Origin: Amaricoccus sp003258405
GTDB lineage: Bacteria > Pseudomonadota > Alphaproteobacteria > Rhodobacterales > Rhodobacteraceae
NCBI RefSeq assembly: GCF_043226085.1
Contig: NZ_CP171225.1
Span: 1,612,001 to 1,676,000, forward strand
Direction of reading: 5' to 3'
DNA length: 64,000 nt
Shown here: in pieces, positions 59,205 to 64,000 of the stretch
Layout of the letters: each line of letters opens with the position of its first letter
How positions within the stretch are numbered: position 1 is the stretch's first letter
Translations under genes and position numbers: made by a program
The notes under the pieces: model-generated
Told to the model about the DNA's origin: nothing
Database searches by the model: none
The model's input: the letters and a program-made list of their open reading frames with translations, nothing else

Positions 59205-60023
59205 TCATTTATTTTCCTCGTCATCGGGGTGGCCCAGTTCGGTGAACCAGCCGCCGAGATAGCGGACGGCCGGGGAATTCGGGCCGAGCGGAACGGTGGA
59301 GCCCTCGACCTTCTCACGATAGGGTTCGGAGCTGTCCTGCGGAACATAGCCCAGATGCCCGGCGAGCGAGTTGTCGACCGGCTTCACCTTGTTGTCGGAC
59401 ATGCCGACGGTGATCGTGAAGCCCATGTAGGGCGCGGTCAGGGCCGAGCTCACGAGACGCACGCAGTCGTCGAAACTGAGCCAGGACCATAGCATTCGGC
59501 GGTCGGCCGGTTCCGGAAAAGACGAGAAGATGCGCACGCAGGTGCTTTCGATGCCGAACTTGTCCCAGTAAAGTGAGGCAAGCCCCTCGACAAAAACCTT
59601 CGAAACGCCATAGAGGCTGTCGGGACGGCCGAGCGCGTTGCCGCTGATGTGATCTTCCAGCTTGTAGTAGCCGATCGCATGGACCGAGCTGGCGTAGATC
59701 ACCCGCTTCACACCAAATTTCCGGGCACCTTCATAGATGTGGTAGCTGCCGCGGATGTTGCTTTCGAGGACCTCGTTCCAGGGACGCTCGAGCGGCGCAC
59801 CGCCGAAATGGACGATTGCGTCGCAGCCCTCGACAGCGGCCATGACGGCCGCTTCGTCGGCGAGGTCGAAAACCGCCACTTCTTCGTTCGCCTTGACTTC
59901 CGTCACTTCGACCCGGTCGGCAAGGCGGAGCGTGTCGGCAAGGGGCGCAAGCCCCCGCCGGAGTTGCGTGCCGAGACGCCCCGCGGCGCCGGTGATGAGA
60001 ATGCGCTTGAATGGTCTGCTCAT
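59205..60023 (-). CDS. Uronate dehydrogenase-like NAD-dependent epimerase/dehydratase
   Basis: A 272-aa extended short-chain dehydrogenase. The Rossmann motif is ILITGAAGRLG (residues about 8-18), then DAIVHFGGAP, the catalytic Ser/Tyr/Lys set in IYASSVHAIGYY and DSLYGVSKVF. The set, size and GRLG motif resemble uronate dehydrogenase (Udh), which oxidises uronic acids to aldarolactones. A role in sugar-acid use is likely; exact substrate unknown. It lies 15 bases after a decayed aminotransferase. Confidence 0.85.
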   Translation of the reverse strand: MSRPFKRILITGAAGRLGTQLRRGLAPLADTLRLADRVEVTEVKANEEVAVFDLADEAAVMAAVEGCDAIVHFGGAPLERPWNEVLESNIRGSYHIYEGARKFGVKRVIYASSVHAIGYYKLEDHISGNALGRPDSLYGVSKVFVEGLASLYWDKFGIESTCVRIFSSFPEPADRRMLWSWLSFDDCVRLVSSALTAPYMGFTITVGMSDNKVKPVDNSLAGHLGYVPQDSSEPYREKVEGSTVPLGPNSPAVRYLGGWFTELGHPDDEENK

Positions 60024-60038
60024 TATCAGTCTTTCCCC

Positions 60039-60715
60039 TCAGATATCGAGGCTGCTGATCGCTGCCGCAATGCGGTTCACGGTGTCGCTCAGCACATCGT
60101 CTGGTCTGTCTGTCGAGATGCGGACGAAGGGCGAAAGGCCATGGGCCAACCCGGCTACCGACCCGACATACGCTTCGTCCAGCATGTATTTCGTCACTGC
60201 CACGTCGCCGGCAAATGTGCTACCCGCAGGCCTCTTGGCACCGATCACCGCCGCCCAGCCGTTATAGGTATAGAATGCACCTTCCGGCGAATCGAGGGCG
60301 AGCGCGTTGGCTAGCGCCTTCGGCCCGGGCAAGCCGCCCCGAGGAGACGAACTCCCGATTGTCGAAGATGATGTGCACCTGGATCTCGTCCGAGGGAAAG
60401 AGGATCTGCGGGTATTTCGCCAAGACCGCGCCGAGCGCCTCCAGCTCTTCGCGCGAGAAGATGCGCCCGACAGGTAGTCGGATATGTTGAGGAAAGGCCA
60501 GCGCGTCTTCGGCCCGATCGCAGCCTCGAACACGACCGGCATCCGCCAGAAACCGGCTTCCGCAGGACAGGCGCACCTGACCAGAACATCGCCGCAGCGC
60601 TTTGCCACCTCCGGATAGGACACGAAATCGGACGCGGGCGGGATCGCCTCGTCGCCCTCCTGCACGGTCGCCATCAGGGCGCTGAAGATGATCAGCTTCC
60701 GCACAGTTCGCAACC
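60039..60715 (-). pseudogene. Aspartate aminotransferase (class I/II) remnant
   Basis: The reading shifts frame and parts are gone. Recognisable pieces in order: KLIIFSALMATVQEGDEAIP and ASDFVSYPEVAKRCGD (cofactor-domain start), then in another frame REELEALGAVLAKYPQILFP and DEIQVHIIFDNREF, then PEGAFYTYNGWAAVIGAKRP and SPFVRISTD (C-terminal arginine motif). The segment that should carry the Schiff-base lysine is missing, so the protein cannot be active. Confidence 0.8.
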
Positions 60716-61288
60716 GCGATCACGTCGAGAAGCTCGATCAGGCGCTTGTGCCAGGCATGGCTACAGGCCGCGAGCGAGAAGAGGTCGCCGATGACCTGCT
60801 TCGACTTGCGCAAATTGAGCCTCAGGACGTTGATCAGGCCATGGTTCACTTCGCCGCGCTCGGCTGCGTCTTTTTCGGGATCTGGATACCTTCGTTACAG
60901 ACCGACCTGACGTCGGCGCCGAAGCCGCGGCTGCTGACGGCAACGACATACGCGGTGCAGGCGAAGAAGCCGATCAGCTCGCCACCCTTGAAGACCGGCG
61001 AGACCATCGCATCATCATGCAGGTGACCCGCACCCTTCCGGCGGTCATTCGTGCGATAGTCTCGCTTGGAAACATGTTCTGCCGCAGGATCTCGTTGATG
61101 AGGTGCATGACCGCTTCGGTCATGATGCTCACATGGCCGGGCGTGCGGATAAGGGCTTGGGCAAGTGTCACGCCCTTGGCGTTGACGACACCGGCCGAGA
61201 GGTTGCCCGCTTCACATATAGAGTTCTGGAACGCGGTGCGCATAAGAGCGAGGCCTGTTCCTTGACGACCGAGACCAGGCTGTTTCAC
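60716..61288 (-). pseudogene. Hydantoinase B (hyuB-like) remnant, N-terminal part
   Basis: Pieces in order on the - strand: LALMRTAFQNSICEAGNLSA, VVNAKGVTLAQALIRTPGHV, MHLINEILRQNMFPSETIA, then after frame changes VFKGGELIGFFAC-like sequence and LRLNLRKSKQVIGDLFSLAA and HKRLIELLD. They follow the N-terminal third of N-methylhydantoinase B. The gene then breaks off into the aminotransferase remnant near 60715, so a deletion has joined two genes. Confidence 0.75.
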
Positions 61289-61309
61289 ATGACCAACATG
61301 CTAATTTCG

Positions 61310-61834
61310 TCAAGCTGGCTCATGCCGCAAGCCCTTTCCGAACCACGACGATGGTTCGATCAGCCTGGATGACAGCATTGAAGAGAGAGGTGACGATTGT
61401 CGAGGTTTCCCGCTCGACGATGACAACCGGGCCCTGAACGCGACTGCCCGGCAAGAGCGTCTCACGCGGAACAATGGCAGGCTCGAGCTCTTGCTCATCC
61501 GCGAGGCAACCGCCTCGTAGACGAAGGGCGTCTTGAGGAAGCAGATGCCGAGACCACGCCCGCACCGCGGGGGAATAAGGCAGCCGTCAACACCGGTTTT
61601 CTCGTAGTGTCGCACGTCATGGAGCAGCGCGGCGGCGCCGATTGCAATCGCGGCATTTCCCGAGATGTTCTTGCCGTTCTCGACCGAGTGGACGCGGGCC
61701 GCATCGGCGATGCTATCGTCAACCACCTCGACGACATCGAAGGCGGCCGCCATCGGCTTGAGACGCAGCTTTCCGCACAAGCGGAGCGCGATGTCCGTGA
61801 AGTCAGCACCGTTATCGGCGCCAAGGCAGACGTC
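61310..61834 (-). pseudogene. Hydantoinase A (hyuA-like) 3' remnant
   Basis: Pieces: AAFDVVEVVDDSIADAARVH, SVENGKNISGNAAIAIGAAA, then after a frameshift ETLLPGSRVQGPVVIVERET, STIVTSLFNAVIQADRTIVV. They match the C-terminal third of hydantoinase/oxoprolinase subunit A, including its terminal glycine/proline motif. The 5' two thirds are missing; it is cut where the ThDP enzyme gene ends. Confidence 0.78.
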
Positions 61835-63520
61835 CTAGCGGCTCTTCATGCATTTTTCTTTCAGGGCGTCTGCACGCATTTCGCTGAGCGTTTTGAGAGG
61901 GGTGAGCGCTTCCGGCGCGATTATGAGTTCGAGGAGTGCGCCAGTCTTGGAGGCAAGCGCGCGCTCGAAGGCGGCGGTGAAATCGGCCGTGGTCTCGACA
62001 CGCTCGGCGTGGAACCCGTAGGCCTTGCCGAAGGCCACGAAATCGGGGTTCCGGGTCATCGTGGTGCATGACACGCGCTCGGGGTAGTTCCGCTCCTGAT
62101 GGGCGCGGATCGTGCCGTAGATGCCGTTGTTGAGCAGCAGGATGATCGGCTGCGCGTCGTGCTGGAGCGCGGTGGCGAGCTCAGTGCTGTTCATCTGGAA
62201 ATCGCCGTCGCCCGCAAAGCAGATGACGGTTCGCTCGGGGCAGGCAAGCTTCGCCGCGATCGCCGCCGGAACGCCGTAGCCCATCGCGCCAGACTGCGGG
62301 CCGAGGAGCCGCGCCTTGGGACCATACTTGAAGAACTTGCCCGGCCACACGGCGAAGTTGCCGGCCCCGTTCGTCAGCACGAAATCCTCGGGCAGCTTGT
62401 CGCGCAGGAAGGCGCAGACCTTGGCCATGTCGACCGGCGACGGCAGATCAGGCGGATCAAAGCCCTGCTCGTACGCGGCACGCGCCTCGGCGCGCCAGGC
62501 TGCCCAGTCGCCCTTCACCGGCTCGAGCGCCCCGAGCTCCTCGGCGAAGACGTTCGGACCAGCATGCACGCCTAGAACCGGGCGGTAGACCTTGCCGATC
62601 TCGAGATCCGAGCCGTGGACATGGATCACGTTCTGCGTCGGCTGCGGCACGTCGAAGAGCGTGTAGCCATCTGTCGACATCTCGCCGAAGCGGTTGTTGA
62701 TCGCCAGGATCACGTCGGCGTTGGTGGCCATCTCGCGCATCTTCGCGGTCATGCCCACGCCCATGTCGCCGACGAAGACCGGCGAATTGTTGTCGAACTG
62801 GTCCTGGTAGCGGAAGATCGCCGCCACCGGGATGTCGGAGGCTTCGGCAAACGTCTGGATCGCGGCCGTGCTGCCGGCTCTCCAGTTGCAGCCGCCGATG
62901 ACGATCAGCGGACGCTCCGCCCCCGCCAGCATCCCGCGGATGCGGCTCATGGTCTTCGTGGTCGGCGCGGGCTCGGTTACTTCGATGGGGCCGGCCAGCG
63001 GCTCCTTTTCGCTCAGCGACGTCAGCATGTCCTCCGGCAGGGCGACAACCACCGGGCCAGGCCGGCCGGTTGTAGCCTGGGTCCAGGCGCGCGACAGGAT
63101 TTCCGGGATGCGGTCGACATCGTCGATCTCGACGGCCCATTTCGCGATCGTGCCGAAAACCGCCTTGCAATCGATCTCCTGGAACGCCTCGCGGCCCTTC
63201 ATGTCGGTCCCGACCTGCCCTACGAAGAGCAGCATCGGCGCGCTGTCCTGCATGGCGGTGTGAACCCCGATCGAGGCGTTGGTCGCACCCGGACCGCGCG
63301 TCACGAAGCAGATCCCCGGCGTGCCCGTCAGCTTGCCATAGGCAGCTGCCATGAAGCTGGCACCGCCTTCGTTGCGGCACAGAACATAGTCGAGCTCGCC
63401 GACAGTGTCGTGCAGTGCATCGAGCACCGCGAGATAGCTCTCTCCGGGAATGCCGAAGCTCTTCGTCGCCCCAAGGCCAACAAGGCTATCGACAAGGAGC
63501 CGTCCTCCGTTACGCTTCAT
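61835..63520 (-). CDS. Thiamine diphosphate-dependent acetolactate synthase-like enzyme
   Basis: A 561-aa ThDP enzyme. The Glu that activates the cofactor is in VLCRNEGGASFMAAAYGKLT (about residue 51); the middle FAD-like or structural domain follows; the Mg-ThDP motif is FAGDGDFQMNSTELATALQ, then ILLLNNGIYGT. Family members include acetolactate synthase, glyoxylate carboligase and benzoylformate decarboxylase. The neighbours (hydantoinase and sugar-acid genes) favour a catabolic or carboligase role rather than branched-chain synthesis. It overlaps the next upstream gene by 11 bases. Confidence 0.9.
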   Translation of the reverse strand: MKRNGGRLLVDSLVGLGATKSFGIPGESYLAVLDALHDTVGELDYVLCRNEGGASFMAAAYGKLTGTPGICFVTRGPGATNASIGVHTAMQDSAPMLLFVGQVGTDMKGREAFQEIDCKAVFGTIAKWAVEIDDVDRIPEILSRAWTQATTGRPGPVVVALPEDMLTSLSEKEPLAGPIEVTEPAPTTKTMSRIRGMLAGAERPLIVIGGCNWRAGSTAAIQTFAEASDIPVAAIFRYQDQFDNNSPVFVGDMGVGMTAKMREMATNADVILAINNRFGEMSTDGYTLFDVPQPTQNVIHVHGSDLEIGKVYRPVLGVHAGPNVFAEELGALEPVKGDWAAWRAEARAAYEQGFDPPDLPSPVDMAKVCAFLRDKLPEDFVLTNGAGNFAVWPGKFFKYGPKARLLGPQSGAMGYGVPAAIAAKLACPERTVICFAGDGDFQMNSTELATALQHDAQPIILLLNNGIYGTIRAHQERNYPERVSCTTMTRNPDFVAFGKAYGFHAERVETTADFTAAFERALASKTGALLELIIAPEALTPLKTLSEMRADALKEKCMKSR

Positions 63521-63989
63521 GAAGCTTCCTCACTTTCTGCCGATGCGCCACAGCTTCGGGTGTGTCATCAGTCGACGTATTTTCCAATCCGGCTGCGAGC
63601 GTCTCGGCAACTTCGTGTGCTATGTCCTCGAAAGGCACCTGTCCAAGCCTCGCACAGGCAACCGCGATACCTGCCTCGTCGACCCCGAGCGCCTCGATGG
63701 AGGTGCGGGTTGCGTCTTCGGCCCTTCTCTTCAGCAATCCGTCCCCGGGGTCCGGCTTCAATATCAGGATGCTGCGGCGCCCTTCCGCCATCATCAAGCG
63801 GACCACCGCGTTGGTAAGCCGCATTATTGCCGAGAGTTTGACCTCCAGGCTCATGTCGATGTCCGCGTCCTTCTGGGCACGGAACCTGGTCGACTCGGAA
63901 CAACGCAGCGCTGCGTGAGCTAGCGCGTCGATCTTCAGATCCTCGATGACCGTGCGGAACTCGTCGCGCTCGGTCAGATCGATGGCCAA
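63510..63989 (-). CDS. Hypothetical protein (159 aa) upstream of the ThDP enzyme
   Basis: A 159-aa protein (AIDLTERDEFRTVIEDLKID, CSESTRFRAQKDADIDMSLE, AIMRLTNAVVRLMMAEGRRS, VDEAGIAVACARLGQVPFED). I cannot name it. Its ATG is 11 bases from the window end, so the gene could extend beyond if a start lies upstream. The 11-base overlap with the ThDP gene implies an operon. Confidence 0.65.
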   Translation of the reverse strand: MAIDLTERDEFRTVIEDLKIDALAHAALRCSESTRFRAQKDADIDMSLEVKLSAIMRLTNAVVRLMMAEGRRSILILKPDPGDGLLKRRAEDATRTSIEALGVDEAGIAVACARLGQVPFEDIAHEVAETLAAGLENTSTDDTPEAVAHRQKVRKLHEA

Positions 63990-64000
63990 AGGAATAATGC

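Noticed and set aside
1..64000. CRISPR array, insertion sequence ends and rRNA
   Set aside because: I saw no regular repeat-spacer pattern, no transposase and no rRNA sequence in the window.

Overview
The window reads as DNA of a high-GC alphaproteobacterium. The style of its phage genes (GTA-like DUF2460, DUF2163, NlpC/P60 and gp15-type tail proteins) points to Rhodobacterales. It is mostly accessory: a defence operon, a complete-looking prophage with its own recombinase and immunity module, a second large defence gene, a tRNA-Ser, then partly decayed chromosomal metabolic genes.

Region 1 (53-10305, + strand) is one tight operon: a small excisionase-type HTH protein, HsdM, a DUF262/HNH-like (GmrSD-type) protein, a phosphoribosyltransferase-fold protein, a single protein joining a NADAR domain to a type I specificity subunit (HsdS), and HsdR. 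The type I restriction-modification core is clear. The three extra modules, and especially the NADAR-HsdS fusion, make this the best candidate for an undescribed system. A small convergent gene follows.

Region 2 (about 10.6-53.3 kb) is a prophage. Late genes run leftward from terminase (TerS, lambda-type TerL, gpW-like joiner, lambda-type portal, a prohead protease-major capsid fusion) through head-tail and tail genes. These include a tail-assembly chaperone with a canonical A AAA AAC slippery site, a tape measure protein and a GTA-like baseplate set. They end in a lysis cassette: M15 endolysin with a C-terminal membrane segment, and overlapping Rz/Rz1 spanins. A 358-aa unrecognised cargo gene sits among the head and tail genes. 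Early and replication genes (33.6-46 kb, mostly - strand) encode two DNA methyltransferases, a RuvC-like nuclease, a RepA-like primase/helicase beside a repeat- and palindrome-rich candidate origin, a RecB/Cas4-like nuclease, a DEAD/DEAH helicase and a Sak4-like ATPase. Two large unrecognised genes (46.2-48.3 kb) lie next to the divergent immunity module. There a leftward promoter with a perfect TTGACA -35 box and inverted-repeat operators faces a rightward operon of XRE repressor, ImmA/IrrE protease and Abi_C-type protein. A rightward cassette of a small protein, DUF2924, serine recombinase and a 130-aa companion closes the element.

Region 3 (53384-57739, - strand) is a 1451-aa STAND NTPase with an N-terminal HNH-like domain, a NACHT-type P-loop NTPase and a long helical repeat region. 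This is the architecture of bacterial NLR-type antiphage proteins. A tRNA-Ser(CGA) gene follows on the - strand (58234-58323). Its 3' end faces the mobile region, so it may mark the insertion hotspot.

Region 4 (58.3-64 kb, - strand) looks like ordinary chromosome under decay: a uronate dehydrogenase-like gene, broken remnants of an aspartate aminotransferase and of hydantoinase subunits (hyuB, hyuA), an intact ThDP-dependent acetolactate-synthase-like enzyme and a 159-aa hypothetical gene. Gene ends overlap by ATGA or TGATG at many places in the phage, which fixed many starts. All family names come from reading the protein sequences; no database search was run.
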